DNA of 64,000 nt from Paenalcaligenes sp052103955 (GTDB taxonomy: Bacteria > Pseudomonadota > Gammaproteobacteria > Burkholderiales > Burkholderiaceae_B), in assembly GCA_052103955.1 (NCBI GenBank), contig JBQELO010000015.1, forward strand, positions 1-64,000, written 5' to 3'. This document shows, one piece after another, positions 1 to 8,939 of the stretch. Position numbers and translations under genes: made by a program. Each line of letters opens with the position of its first letter. Position 1 is the stretch's first letter. The notes beneath the pieces were generated by a model that saw nothing but the letters and a program-made list of their open reading frames with translations, did not search any database and was not told where the DNA came from.

Positions 1-641
1 AAGGGACACAGCGATTGGTTCGTAAAGCGAGTCAGTACGCGATCGACAACGATCGCTCCTCTGTGACTATCGGTCACAAAGGCAACAACATGAAGTTCAC
101 CGAAGGTGGCTTCCGTGACTGGGCTTACGAATTGGCTCGCACCGAATTCGGCGCTGAGTTGATCGACGGTGGTCCATGGTGCAAATTCAAGAATCCTAAA
201 ACAGGTAAAGAAATCACTGTTAAGGATTCCATCGCTGATGCATTCTTGCAGCAAATTCTGCTGCGTCCTGCCGAGTACGATGTTATCGCTACATTGAACT
301 TGAACGGTGACTATGTATCCGACGCATTGGCTGCTCAAGTGGGTGGTATCGGTATTGCTCCGGGCGCTAACTTGTCTGACTCCGTTGCGATGTTCGAAGC
401 TACACACGGTACAGCACCTAAGTACGCTGGCAAAGATTACGTGAACCCAGGTTCCTTGATCTTGTCCGCAGAAATGATGCTGCGTCACATGGGCTGGACA
501 GAAGCGGCTGACCTGATTATTTCCAGCATGGAAAAATCCATCAACTCCAAAAAAGTAACGTACGACTTCGCACGTTTGATGGAAGGCGCTACACAAGTTT
601 CTTGCTCAGGCTTCGGCGAAGTGATGATCGAGAAAATGTAA
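1..641 (+). CDS. icd: Isocitrate dehydrogenase (NADP+), C-terminal part
   Basis: Oxidative decarboxylation of isocitrate to 2-oxoglutarate in the TCA cycle, cytoplasmic. The reading frame is already open at the left edge (codons in phase with base 3), so the N-terminal half lies outside the window. Visible family segments are YAIDNDR, HKGNNMKFTEG, ADAFLQQILLRPAEYDV, NLNGDYVSDALAAQVGG, the nucleotide-binding stretch ATHGTAPKYAG, and the end DFARLMEGA. These match the E. coli-type dimeric enzyme almost residue for residue. The gene ends at TAA 639-641, followed 40 bases later by a strong hairpin with a T-run. It converges with the sat-like gene. The family assignment is certain; only the missing start is unresolved. 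Confidence 0.97.
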   Translation, partial: GTQRLVRKASQYAIDNDRSSVTIGHKGNNMKFTEGGFRDWAYELARTEFGAELIDGGPWCKFKNPKTGKEITVKDSIADAFLQQILLRPAEYDVIATLNLNGDYVSDALAAQVGGIGIAPGANLSDSVAMFEATHGTAPKYAGKDYVNPGSLILSAEMMLRHMGWTEAADLIISSMEKSINSKKVTYDFARLMEGATQVSCSGFGEVMIEKM

Positions 642-680
642 GTCTGTTTGACTCCCTGTATAGGGGTTCAGCACAGAGAA

Positions 681-708
681 AACCGGCACGCAATGCGTGC
701 CGGTTTTT
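681..708 (+). terminator. Intrinsic terminator of icd
   Basis: An 11-base stem (AACCGGCACGC with its complement) around a 3-base loop, followed by a run of T. It lies 40 bases after the icd stop codon. Confidence 0.85.
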
Positions 709-730
709 TATGGGTAAATTGTCTGACAAT

Positions 731-758
731 AAAAAACCGCCATGCAAAAACATGGCGG
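731..758 (-). terminator. Intrinsic terminator of the sat-like gene
   Basis: Read on the minus strand, the stem ACCGCCATG/CATGGCGGT is followed by a T-run, about 30 bases after the sat-like stop codon. It lies back to back with the icd terminator. Confidence 0.8.
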
Positions 759-786
759 TAAGTCAGGCAAAAGTAGTGCTTAACGC

Positions 787-2496
787 TTACTCTTCTTTGT
801 CAGCACCACGGTAGCGTTTGTAAGGCAACACGTTCCAAGTACGGGTTTCCAGACGTTCGCGGCAAATAACAGAGGGGATATCGCCCAACAGATTGCGTGC
901 GGACTCCAGCTCGCGCTCGACTTCCACTTTGTCTTGATACATGAACTCGTCGGACGCCTCGTCTGGTGCTTGCTCCAGTTTTTCTTCCAAGTCGCTGATA
1001 ATGCGTTCTTGTTGGAAACGCAGCGCTTGGCGAGCATCTTCAATCCACGAGGGTTGCATACTGCGGTTGTGGTCTACTACGGCGCTGTACTCGCTGTACA
1101 CACCGGCGTAAACGTCACCAGCATGGTGGCGTGCATCGTGGCTGGCAATTTCCAAATCGCGTACGGTTAGTTTTGCTGGGTCCAGAGGCTCTTTACGCAG
1201 CATACCGCCCAAGCGGGTGTATTTGGTGTAGTACGGGAACATGCCTTGAATCACTTTGCTGACAGGTTGGATGGCTTCGCCATCGTCGCCTAAGCCTTTA
1301 GGTTGTACACCTTGCATGGCGGACAACACCGATTCTGGACGGCAGATTTCTTTAGGCGGCATGATACCGTAGCGCAGCATTTCACGAATACCAGTGCCAG
1401 AAATAGTCAGCTTAAAGCGATCATCGTGTGGGCACGTTTCGCTGGTGGCATGACTAGCACAGCGTGTGCAGTAGAACACCTCGTGGAACAGGCGTACATC
1501 AATGCCCATTTCTTTGGGGCTGAACTGATCGAAAATACTGTGGCTAGCGTATTTGTCGTAGTAGCTACCAATACCCGCGTGGTCACGACCAATCAGGGCG
1601 TGTGTACACCCGTAGTTTTTCATGATCAGAGCGTGCAGAATGGTTTCGCGTGGCCCTGCAAAAATGTAGGTGACGCGCAGTGGTGACAAAATCGCACGAT
1701 CTTTTGGATAGTAGGTATCCAGCACGTTACGGTAAGCCAGCATACGGTATTCGTGACGCACGTATTCGCGTTTTGCCATTTCCACCAAAGGTTGCAAGAA
1801 CAAGCCGTCTACGCCTTCTAGCGCGTTGCGGTGAATGTACTCGTGGCCACGGTGCAGTGGGTTGGCGCCCGTAATGAAACCGGCAACCGAATTGAATTTC
1901 TTCTCTTCGTAGAACAGGTGCCAGGTGTCTTTGGGTTCGCGGCGCAGTTTTTCAAATGGACCCCAGTCCACACGCTGCAACAGGTGCAAGGTACCACCCA
2001 GCGAGATATCGCCCATACGGCGGTAGATAGAGTCTACGCCAGGGTGGTTACGGTCAGTGGTGCCAAACAGCTGGCGTGCACGTTCTTCTTTGTCGTAATC
2101 AAAAATATCTTCGATGCTTAGAATCGCGACAGGTTCGTTGTGGCTATCGGTTAGCGCAACTTCACCGCCTACCGACAAACTTTTGATGATTTCTTTGTTG
2201 CGATCACCAGTAGGTGCAAAGCTAAGAGGTACTGGCCAGATCACACCATTGGCCAAACGACCAGAGGTCAGAACGGACTTGTAGTCGTCTTCGTTCATGA
2301 AACCTTTGTTGGGTGACAGCACGCCTGTGGTGATCATTTCAATGGTGATCACGGCTTCCAAGTCTACGCGAATAGAAGGCAGCGTGCGGGCGCGTTCAAT
2401 TTCAGCTTGTACTTTGTCTGCAGGTACTACCTGATTAACTAGCTTTCCACCGTGTGGTTGTTGTGGATAGCGATCGAAATTCAGTGTCTTCTCCAT
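787..2496 (-). CDS. sat: Sulfate adenylyltransferase-like protein with C-terminal extension
   Basis: Homologue of the single-subunit ATP sulfurylase (ATP + sulfate to adenylylsulfate + PPi), as in archaea and sulfur oxidisers. 569 residues against about 400 usual. Seen: the nucleotidyl-transfer HxxH as H215-R-G-H218, the GRDHAG motif, AGPRET, and a cysteine cluster C343-x2-C346-x8-C355 with H357, matching the zinc site of the dissimilatory type. Odd: the substrate motif normally read QxRN is T209-G-A-N212, so the usual arginine is absent, and the usual MRYAGP reads TYIFAGP. About 165 extra residues follow the core (from about 400), charged and probably partly helical. The start has a strong AGGAGG ribosome site. 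No aprBA, cysDN or cysC lies nearby. Sulfate activation is inferred from the family; the changed motif leaves activity open. Confidence 0.82.
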   Translation of the reverse strand: MEKTLNFDRYPQQPHGGKLVNQVVPADKVQAEIERARTLPSIRVDLEAVITIEMITTGVLSPNKGFMNEDDYKSVLTSGRLANGVIWPVPLSFAPTGDRNKEIIKSLSVGGEVALTDSHNEPVAILSIEDIFDYDKEERARQLFGTTDRNHPGVDSIYRRMGDISLGGTLHLLQRVDWGPFEKLRREPKDTWHLFYEEKKFNSVAGFITGANPLHRGHEYIHRNALEGVDGLFLQPLVEMAKREYVRHEYRMLAYRNVLDTYYPKDRAILSPLRVTYIFAGPRETILHALIMKNYGCTHALIGRDHAGIGSYYDKYASHSIFDQFSPKEMGIDVRLFHEVFYCTRCASHATSETCPHDDRFKLTISGTGIREMLRYGIMPPKEICRPESVLSAMQGVQPKGLGDDGEAIQPVSKVIQGMFPYYTKYTRLGGMLRKEPLDPAKLTVRDLEIASHDARHHAGDVYAGVYSEYSAVVDHNRSMQPSWIEDARQALRFQQERIISDLEEKLEQAPDEASDEFMYQDKVEVERELESARNLLGDIPSVICRERLETRTWNVLPYKRYRGADKEE

Positions 2497-2665
2497 GTTT
2501 CCTCCTGACTGCTTTGTCTGCGCTTATTCAGCAAAGCGGTTCTTTTGTAATGTGTGGCGGTTAGGCCGTGGTCACAGTGTGGTTTGAAAATAATCAAAAG
2601 CTAATTCTGTTTTAAAGCGAATTTGCGCTTTCGTAAATACACCTTTAGTTAGAGTGCTTGTTTTT

Positions 2666-4585
2666 TTATAGCTGATAGCGATGGCGGAGTAAATCTTGCA
2701 GATGTTTGGCTTGGCGCAAGGACTCCCGCAACATGCGGCGCTCAAGGGGATTCAGTTCGGTGGTGGGGAGCTGATTGTTGAGAGGCTGATTCTGCTGCGT
2801 TTGGCGCAGATGCAGCTGTAAGCGTAACAATTGTAGATAGCTGTAGGCGTCATGAAAAGCGTTTGCGTCATTTGTGGTGAAGATGCCGTGTTCCCCAAGC
2901 AGGTGCAAACGCTCTAGTGTAGAGGCTTCGCTGATGCCATTGCTTAAGGCAAAAATACGCACGCTGTCTACAAAGGGGCTAAGTGCTCCTGCCTTAAGGT
3001 CTACTATAGGCTCGTGGGCGTGTAAAAGGCGTCCTAGACGTTGTAGCGGGCCTTGTAAGGGTAAGCGGTAGCGTAGAGCGTTAGTTGCCATCATGCGTTG
3101 AAATTGTGGGCTATCAGCGATCATGGCTAAAAGCTCAGGCAGCAACGTATCAACACCACGTTGATCTCCCCATAGTGCGCGTAGATCAAAAAATATACTA
3201 CCTTGTAACAGGTGCTCGGGGTCGGGTTGTAGAATAATGTGGCGAAATTTATGTAGCCATTCTTCTGCTGATAAACACAGGGCTGGGTTACTGGCCATGA
3301 TGTTGCCTGTGCACAGGGTTAGTCCACAACTGTCTAAGGCATGATTGATGTGGTTGGCAACGGGCAATAGTAAAGCTCGGCATGCATCTGCCGACATACC
3401 TTCGGGGGGATAAAACAGCAGACCATTATCCTGATCCGTGAGCAGGGTTTGTTCGTGACGCCCCTCACTGCCAAAAGACAGCCAACAAAAGCGGGGCAGC
3501 TCAGTAGATTGTTCGGCCAAAGTCAGCTCAATAATACGTATGCTGCTATGGTCATTAAGCTGTGTAATCAAGTGGGTGATTTGGGTAGCACTAGCCTCGT
3601 TTGCCAACATGGCTTGTACCAAGCGTGGAATGCGTAGCCGTAATTGACGAAGGTCGGCTAAGTTTTCGGCATGCCGTAAGGCACGCGATAGTTGCACCAG
3701 ATTAATGCGTTGCAAGTCGAATAAGTCTCGCTCAGACAGCACCCCCACTAATCGCTGATTCTCACACACACAGATATGGCCTATATGGTGTTGAATCATG
3801 AGCATGGCTGCATCGTAAGCGGTGTGCCGTGGGCTTAAGTAAAACGGCGACCTTGTCATTAACTGCCCTATGGGCTGATCCCGTTCTGCCAGATTTTGGC
3901 TAAAGACGCGGCGTAAGTCCCTAAGAGTGAAGATGCCCTGTAGTTGTTGATTGGGGTCCGTAATGGCTACGCTGCTGATATTGTGCTCATGCATCATGGC
4001 TACCACCTCAGCCAAACTGTTTTCAGCATGGCAGGTGACAGGGGCGCGTTGTACAAAATGGGCTAAGGGCGTATTTAAGCTGGTATCCGGGTGCTGTTCT
4101 TGCCAATGCTGCAAACGTGCTTGTTTGCGCAGTTTATCCAGCAGTACGGCACTGCCTTCCTGCATGAAAAGCTTGAAGGGCTCCGATTCGTCTAGCAGGT
4201 GTGTGAAGGCATCGCGTGGCAGCAGTAAGCAAGTACATGAGCTTTGCGCTATGTAATGTGTGCGGGTGGCACGTTCTTCGTGCAGGGCCACTAAGGGGAA
4301 ACTGTCGCCGCTACCCAAATAAAATGCTTGATCATCAGGGATGGCGGAGCGCTGGGCACAAATGGTACCCTCTATCAGTAAAAACCAGTGCTGAACTTGA
4401 CCCATTTCGGGGGAAAGTACAATACTACCGGGTGTAAAGTGCTGTTGTTGACTGTGTGCAACCAGATACTGCAGATGAGGCGGCTGCATCTGGTTAAACG
4501 GCGCATGAGGCCGTAGTGCCTGAATAATAAATTGTTGTGCCTCGGATACCGAGGAAGGGATGGAGTCTGGTGCGTGGTGGTGCAT
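2666..4585 (-). CDS. cNMP-binding / CBS / DUF294 nucleotidyltransferase-like signalling protein
   Basis: A 639-residue cytoplasmic protein with a domain order known from bacterial signalling proteins: a cyclic-nucleotide-binding fold (about 30-150), two CBS modules (about 180-310), a DUF294 putative nucleotidyltransferase with GSEGR followed by DQDNG, and a helical DUF294 C-terminal domain. GSxGR with two acidic residues is the catalytic signature of GlnD-like transferases, but the substrate of DUF294 proteins is not known to me. I place the start at 4585 because AGGGGG lies nine bases upstream; an in-frame start 20 codons earlier has no such site. It is divergent from crbS across about 87 bases, and relatives are often found beside acetate permease and CrbS-type kinases, so a role in acetate or energy signalling is likely but inferred. 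Confidence 0.85.
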   Translation of the reverse strand: MHHHAPDSIPSSVSEAQQFIIQALRPHAPFNQMQPPHLQYLVAHSQQQHFTPGSIVLSPEMGQVQHWFLLIEGTICAQRSAIPDDQAFYLGSGDSFPLVALHEERATRTHYIAQSSCTCLLLPRDAFTHLLDESEPFKLFMQEGSAVLLDKLRKQARLQHWQEQHPDTSLNTPLAHFVQRAPVTCHAENSLAEVVAMMHEHNISSVAITDPNQQLQGIFTLRDLRRVFSQNLAERDQPIGQLMTRSPFYLSPRHTAYDAAMLMIQHHIGHICVCENQRLVGVLSERDLFDLQRINLVQLSRALRHAENLADLRQLRLRIPRLVQAMLANEASATQITHLITQLNDHSSIRIIELTLAEQSTELPRFCWLSFGSEGRHEQTLLTDQDNGLLFYPPEGMSADACRALLLPVANHINHALDSCGLTLCTGNIMASNPALCLSAEEWLHKFRHIILQPDPEHLLQGSIFFDLRALWGDQRGVDTLLPELLAMIADSPQFQRMMATNALRYRLPLQGPLQRLGRLLHAHEPIVDLKAGALSPFVDSVRIFALSNGISEASTLERLHLLGEHGIFTTNDANAFHDAYSYLQLLRLQLHLRQTQQNQPLNNQLPTTELNPLERRMLRESLRQAKHLQDLLRHRYQL

Positions 4586-4672
4586 GATGTAACCCCCTAG
4601 CTGTATAGCACTATTATTGCCGTTGACTGTAGATCCTGAGAACAACTACTACCAAAGTAGGAGACAAGCTTG

Positions 4673-7600
4673 ATGGAACCGGCATGGGTGGTCCTGGCAT
4701 CACTGGTCTACGCGGCGTTGTTATTTGCCATTGCGTGGATAGGAGACCGTCGTCCTTTGTACCCACAACGACCATGGCTGAGGCCGGTGGTCTACAGTTT
4801 AGCGTTGGCCGTGTACTGTTCATCGTGGACTTTCTACGGTGCCGTAGGCTCGGCCATGCGTTATGGCGTAGGTTTTTTACCCATCTATTTGGGGCCTATG
4901 TTGATGTTGCTTTTTGGCTGGCGCATTGTTGAGCGCTTGGCGTTAGTTGCCCAGTCACAAAACACCGTATCCATTGCCGACTTCATTGCCAGCCGTTTTG
5001 GGCGATCCCAGCGCTTAGCTGCCTTGGTGGCGTTGATTGCAACGGTTGCTGCGGTACCGTACTTGGCCCTGCAATATAAAGCGGTGGCGCTGAGTTTACG
5101 GGTGCTGACGGACACCGACATGTACACCAGTGTGTTGGGTGATCCCGCGTTGTATGTGGCCATTTTGATGGCGCTTTTTTCCATTTTGTTTGGTACACGT
5201 CAGGTGGATGCGACAGAGCACCGCCCTGGGTTAATGTTGGCCGTTGCCTTTGAATCCTTAGTGAAACTGGTGGCGCTACTTGCCGTGGGTTTGTTTGCTG
5301 TCAGTTGGTTTGGTAGTAATGAGTTAAATATGAACGAGGCCATTCACGAGTTGTTGGTGAATGCGCCACCCATAGGTTTTGTGGGGCAAACCTTGCTGGC
5401 TTTTGCAGCCATTCTTTGCTTGCCGCGCCAGTTTCATGTGGCCATTGTGGAGTGTGGCGACGTAGCAGATATACGCCGAGCGCGATGGCTGTTTGGTGCC
5501 TACTTAGTCATTATCAGTTTAATGGTGCTGCCCATTGCGGCGGTAGGTGCCAGCATGTTGGGGGCTGATGGCATGGCACCCGATAGTTTTATGCTGCTGC
5601 TGCCGTTATCCGAGAATCAACTGGGCTTAGCGTTAATGGTGTACATAGGCGGTTTTTCGGCTGCCACTGGGATGGTAATTGTGACCAGTGTGGCCTTGTC
5701 CACCATGATCAGTAATGACTTGGTTATGCCGTTTTTGTTGCGCCGTGGTTGGGTGCAGTACGACCAAGGTAACGTGGCATCTACCGTGCTGTGGATTCGA
5801 CGTTTAGCCATTATGGCGTTGGCTGGTGCCGCCTATGGCTATTACATGCTGAGCAACACCGATACAGCCTTGGCGTCGTACGGTTTATTAGCGTTTGCAG
5901 CGGTAGCACAGTTTGCGCCTAGTTTGATTGGTGGTTTGTACTGGCGTGGTGCCAGTAGGCAAGGTGTAGAGGCTGGGTTAATTCTGGGTTTTGCCTTCTG
6001 GATGTACACCTTGTTCTTACCTGTACTGACCGAGGCTGGGTGGTTTAATGACCAATGGCTAAGCAGAGGGCCATGGGGACTAAGCTGGTTACGCCCTACA
6101 CATTTGTTTGGTATTGGCGATTGGGATCCCTTAACCCACGGCACGTTCTGGTCGTTGTTCTGTAACGTGAGTGCGTTCTTATGGGTATCGTTGCGTCGTA
6201 GACCAGGATTGGGCGAGCGTTTGCGTGCTGAGCCTTTTTTAGACCCGTATGCCGAACGTCAAAAGCTTGCCCCGCAGCAGTGGTACGGCAGTTTATTGGT
6301 AAACGATCTGCTGGTTTTAGCGGAGCGTATTACGGGCGAGAAGATGGCGAATCGTGCGTTTAGGGATAGAGCCTTACAACGCAATCAAACCCTGTCCCCC
6401 GATTTGCGTGCAGATAGCGAATGGGTGCATTTTACTGAGCTGCTGCTGGCGGCGGTGGTGGGGGCAGCGTCTGCGCGTTTAGCGATTACCAGTGCATTGC
6501 GTGGTTCGGGGATGGAGCTGGCCACCGTAGTGGCCGTGCTAGACGAGGCGGGGCAGGCCTTACGCTTTAACCGCGATATTTTGATGAGTACGCTAGAAAA
6601 CATCGATCAGGCGGTAAGCGTAGTTGATGCCCAAATGCGGCTAGTAGCGTGGAATCAGAACTATCAACAACTTTTTCGTTTCCCGGTAGGGATGCTCTAT
6701 GTGGGTCGACCTGTTGAAGACTTGCTGCGCTTTAATGCCGAGCGGGGCAAGATTAGTGGTGGTTCCCATGATATGGATGAAGCCATACAGCGGCGTATTA
6801 CCTTTATGCGCAATGGGTCTTCCTATGTGAGCCAGCGCACGCTTAACGATAAAGTGATTGAGCTTAGGGGGCGGCCGCTGCCTGGTGGTGGGTATGTGAC
6901 CAGCTACAGCGATATTTCACATTATGTGAAGGTAGAGCGCGAGCTGCGAGACATCAACGAAACTCTAGAACAGCGGGTGGCAGAGCGTACGCGCGAGGCT
7001 GAAAAAGCACAGGAGTCTCGTACACGTTTCTTAACCGCGGTCAGCCATGATGTGTTGCAGCCCATTAATGCGGCACGTCTGTTTGCGTCTGCCCTGCGTG
7101 AAACGGATGAAGTAGAGGAAATGCCTAGGTTGGCCGAACGTATTGATACGGCGTTGCGTACGGCTGAAGATTTACTGGAGGGACTGCTGGATATTTCTAG
7201 GCTAGATGCAGGTGTGTTGAAGCCAGAAATAGAAGTGATCAACGTGTCTAAGCTGTTGCACCATTTGGCTGATCAATATGCTCCCATGGCGTTGCGGCGA
7301 GGGTTGAAACTGCGTGTGCATGCGCCTACGGTGTATGTGCGTAGTGACTTGCGTTTGTTGCGTAGGGTGCTGCAGAATTTCTTAGCGAATGCACTGCGCT
7401 ACACCAAGGAAGGTAGGATTGTGGTGGGGGCAAGGCGTCAAGGCGAAAACATCGTGTTTCAAGTGTGGGATTCCGGGCAAGGTATTCCACCGCAGCACGT
7501 TAAACAAATTTATGCTGAATTTCACCGCTACGAGCAACCTTTTGATTGGGATGGACGCGGCCTAGGTTTAGGCCTGTCTATTTGCCAACGTATCTCGCTG

Positions 7601-8101
7601 TTGTTGGGCCATAAGTTGGATGCGGATTCAGAGGTAGGCAAGGGCAGTGTGTTTGCGATCTCAGTGCCTCGTGCGCCTGTACCAGCGCCACAGCCCCATA
7701 CCGTAGTGTCTGATGCGGGTAATAGCGCCCAGCCTTTGAAAGGCTTACGCGTACTGTGTTTGGATAACGACCCCGATATTATTTCCGGTATGGAAGAATT
7801 GCTTTCGCGTTGGGGTGTACACAGCATTATGGCGACTACCGTGGATCAGGCCTTAGAAAAGATGGCTGAAGAACCGCACGTAGTGCTGGCGGATTACCAT
7901 CTGCACGATAGGCTAAATGGTTTGGAAGCGTTAGAGCTGTTAAGTCATACTGCACCGGGCATTCCTGGTGTGTTGCTGACAGCAGATGGTAGCGACGAGC
8001 TTAAAACCGCTGCTAAACAAAAAGGTTACCCGGTCCTGACTAAGCCGGTAAAGCCCGCTTCGTTACGGGCCTTCTTGTCGGCTCAAATGGGTAGGGTGTA
8101 G
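4673..8101 (+). CDS. crbS: CrbS-type hybrid sensor kinase with SLC5 transporter domain
   Basis: A 1142-residue inner-membrane protein. The N-terminal 500 residues form a sodium/solute-symporter (SLC5) domain with about 13 membrane segments. Next come a STAC-like linker (about 560-630), a PAS domain (about 640-750), a coiled coil, a HisKA box with SHDVLQP (H792 the likely phospho-acceptor), an ATPase domain with NFLANALRY, DSGQG and GRGLGLGL, and a C-terminal receiver with D1074 (LADYH) and the conserved lysine in TKPVKP. This is the architecture of CrbS, which with CrbR controls acetyl-CoA synthetase and acetate uptake in Vibrio and Pseudomonas. Start chosen at ATG 4673 (AGGAG nine bases upstream), not the adjoining TTG. 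It lies next to crbR-actP, which supports the acetate role. Confidence 0.92.
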   Translation: MEPAWVVLASLVYAALLFAIAWIGDRRPLYPQRPWLRPVVYSLALAVYCSSWTFYGAVGSAMRYGVGFLPIYLGPMLMLLFGWRIVERLALVAQSQNTVSIADFIASRFGRSQRLAALVALIATVAAVPYLALQYKAVALSLRVLTDTDMYTSVLGDPALYVAILMALFSILFGTRQVDATEHRPGLMLAVAFESLVKLVALLAVGLFAVSWFGSNELNMNEAIHELLVNAPPIGFVGQTLLAFAAILCLPRQFHVAIVECGDVADIRRARWLFGAYLVIISLMVLPIAAVGASMLGADGMAPDSFMLLLPLSENQLGLALMVYIGGFSAATGMVIVTSVALSTMISNDLVMPFLLRRGWVQYDQGNVASTVLWIRRLAIMALAGAAYGYYMLSNTDTALASYGLLAFAAVAQFAPSLIGGLYWRGASRQGVEAGLILGFAFWMYTLFLPVLTEAGWFNDQWLSRGPWGLSWLRPTHLFGIGDWDPLTHGTFWSLFCNVSAFLWVSLRRRPGLGERLRAEPFLDPYAERQKLAPQQWYGSLLVNDLLVLAERITGEKMANRAFRDRALQRNQTLSPDLRADSEWVHFTELLLAAVVGAASARLAITSALRGSGMELATVVAVLDEAGQALRFNRDILMSTLENIDQAVSVVDAQMRLVAWNQNYQQLFRFPVGMLYVGRPVEDLLRFNAERGKISGGSHDMDEAIQRRITFMRNGSSYVSQRTLNDKVIELRGRPLPGGGYVTSYSDISHYVKVERELRDINETLEQRVAERTREAEKAQESRTRFLTAVSHDVLQPINAARLFASALRETDEVEEMPRLAERIDTALRTAEDLLEGLLDISRLDAGVLKPEIEVINVSKLLHHLADQYAPMALRRGLKLRVHAPTVYVRSDLRLLRRVLQNFLANALRYTKEGRIVVGARRQGENIVFQVWDSGQGIPPQHVKQIYAEFHRYEQPFDWDGRGLGLGLSICQRISLLLGHKLDADSEVGKGSVFAISVPRAPVPAPQPHTVVSDAGNSAQPLKGLRVLCLDNDPDIISGMEELLSRWGVHSIMATTVDQALEKMAEEPHVVLADYHLHDRLNGLEALELLSHTAPGIPGVLLTADGSDELKTAAKQKGYPVLTKPVKPASLRAFLSAQMGRV

Positions 8102-8130
8102 TAGGTACACTTTTTTAGCGGCTCACACGG

Positions 8131-8160
8131 CGGCGCATAGGGAAATATCCTATGCGCCGT
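8131..8160. terminator. Hairpin between convergent crbS and crbR
   Basis: Perfect 11-bp stem (CGGCGCATAGG and its complement) with a 7-base loop, sitting between the two stop codons. The T-runs on either side are short, so termination strength is uncertain. Confidence 0.6.
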
Positions 8161-8820
8161 TTATTCATCTACCAATACCTGCTCTTTTTCTTGCAGTCCT
8201 AACTTGTTGGCGATGAGTACTGCTTGCGTTCTATTCGATGCCCCCAGTTTGCGCAAGATAGCCGTCATGTGCGCTTTGATCGTGGCTTCTGATACGCCAA
8301 GCTCGTGCGCAATTTGTTTGTTCAATTGCCCAGTGCCTACCATTTGCAAGACACGAAACTGCTGAGGAGTAAGCTCACGCAGTTGCGCTGCTGCTTGTTT
8401 TTCGTCGGCATCTATACCGGGGATGGCTTGGCCTAATTCGGGGGCCCATGTGCCGCCATTTAGAATTTCACGTAGTGCTTCGCTAAGTGTGCTGGTATCC
8501 ACAGATTTTGGGATATAACCCATCGCACCATGATCCAACGCGCGACGTATCAGGTGAGGGTCTTCATGCGCTGACACGACGACGATGGGTAGCGAGGGGT
8601 AGTTAGCCCGTAAATGCACTAAAGCACTAAAGCCTATAGCGCCGGGGATATTTAAATCCAACAGCAGAAGGTCGGCATCTGGCGTACGTTCAACCAATTC
8701 GTAAAGGGCTGAAATACGATCTGCTTCATGAATGGTAGTACCAGGAAACAGGTTGGCAACTACGCCACGTAGAGCTTCGCGGAACAGGGGATGATCATCA
8801 GCAATGAGTAGTTCGTTCAT
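8161..8820 (-). CDS. crbR: CrbR-type LuxR-family response regulator
   Basis: A 219-residue cytoplasmic regulator. The N-terminal receiver has DDHPLF, phospho-acceptor D55 in LLLLDLNIPG, and a conserved lysine in YIPKS. The C-terminal LuxR/FixJ helix-turn-helix reads LTPQQFRVL, NKQIAHELGVSEATIKAH and LGASNRTQAV. It is the expected partner of the convergent CrbS kinase and lies directly downstream of actP on the same strand. In known systems CrbR activates acs and actP; the same role here is inferred from position. I chose the start at 8820 because the receiver begins MNELLIADDH there; no clear ribosome site precedes it, and in-frame starts at 8859 and 8922 are possible. Confidence 0.9.
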   Translation of the reverse strand: MNELLIADDHPLFREALRGVVANLFPGTTIHEADRISALYELVERTPDADLLLLDLNIPGAIGFSALVHLRANYPSLPIVVVSAHEDPHLIRRALDHGAMGYIPKSVDTSTLSEALREILNGGTWAPELGQAIPGIDADEKQAAAQLRELTPQQFRVLQMVGTGQLNKQIAHELGVSEATIKAHMTAILRKLGASNRTQAVLIANKLGLQEKEQVLVDE

Positions 8821-8881
8821 ACCAGTGTGCTGCCATAAGGAAGTTGAGGTATTGTGCATAACTAAAGATAACAGATTTACA

Positions 8882-8912
8882 GAAAAAAGCAGGGTACCGA
8901 AGTACCCTGCTT
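8882..8912 (-). terminator. Terminator after actP
   Basis: On the minus strand an 11-bp stem closes on a TTCG tetraloop and is followed by a T-run, 28 bases after the actP stop. It separates actP from crbR, which may therefore have its own promoter or depend on read-through. Confidence 0.85.
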
Positions 8913-8939
8913 GACAGTGCACAATGCCTGCTTTAGGAC

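Noticed and set aside
2614..2631. AAAGCG/CGCTTT hairpin between the DUF294 and sat-like genes
   Set aside because: Six base pairs and no T-run on either strand; too weak to call a terminator.
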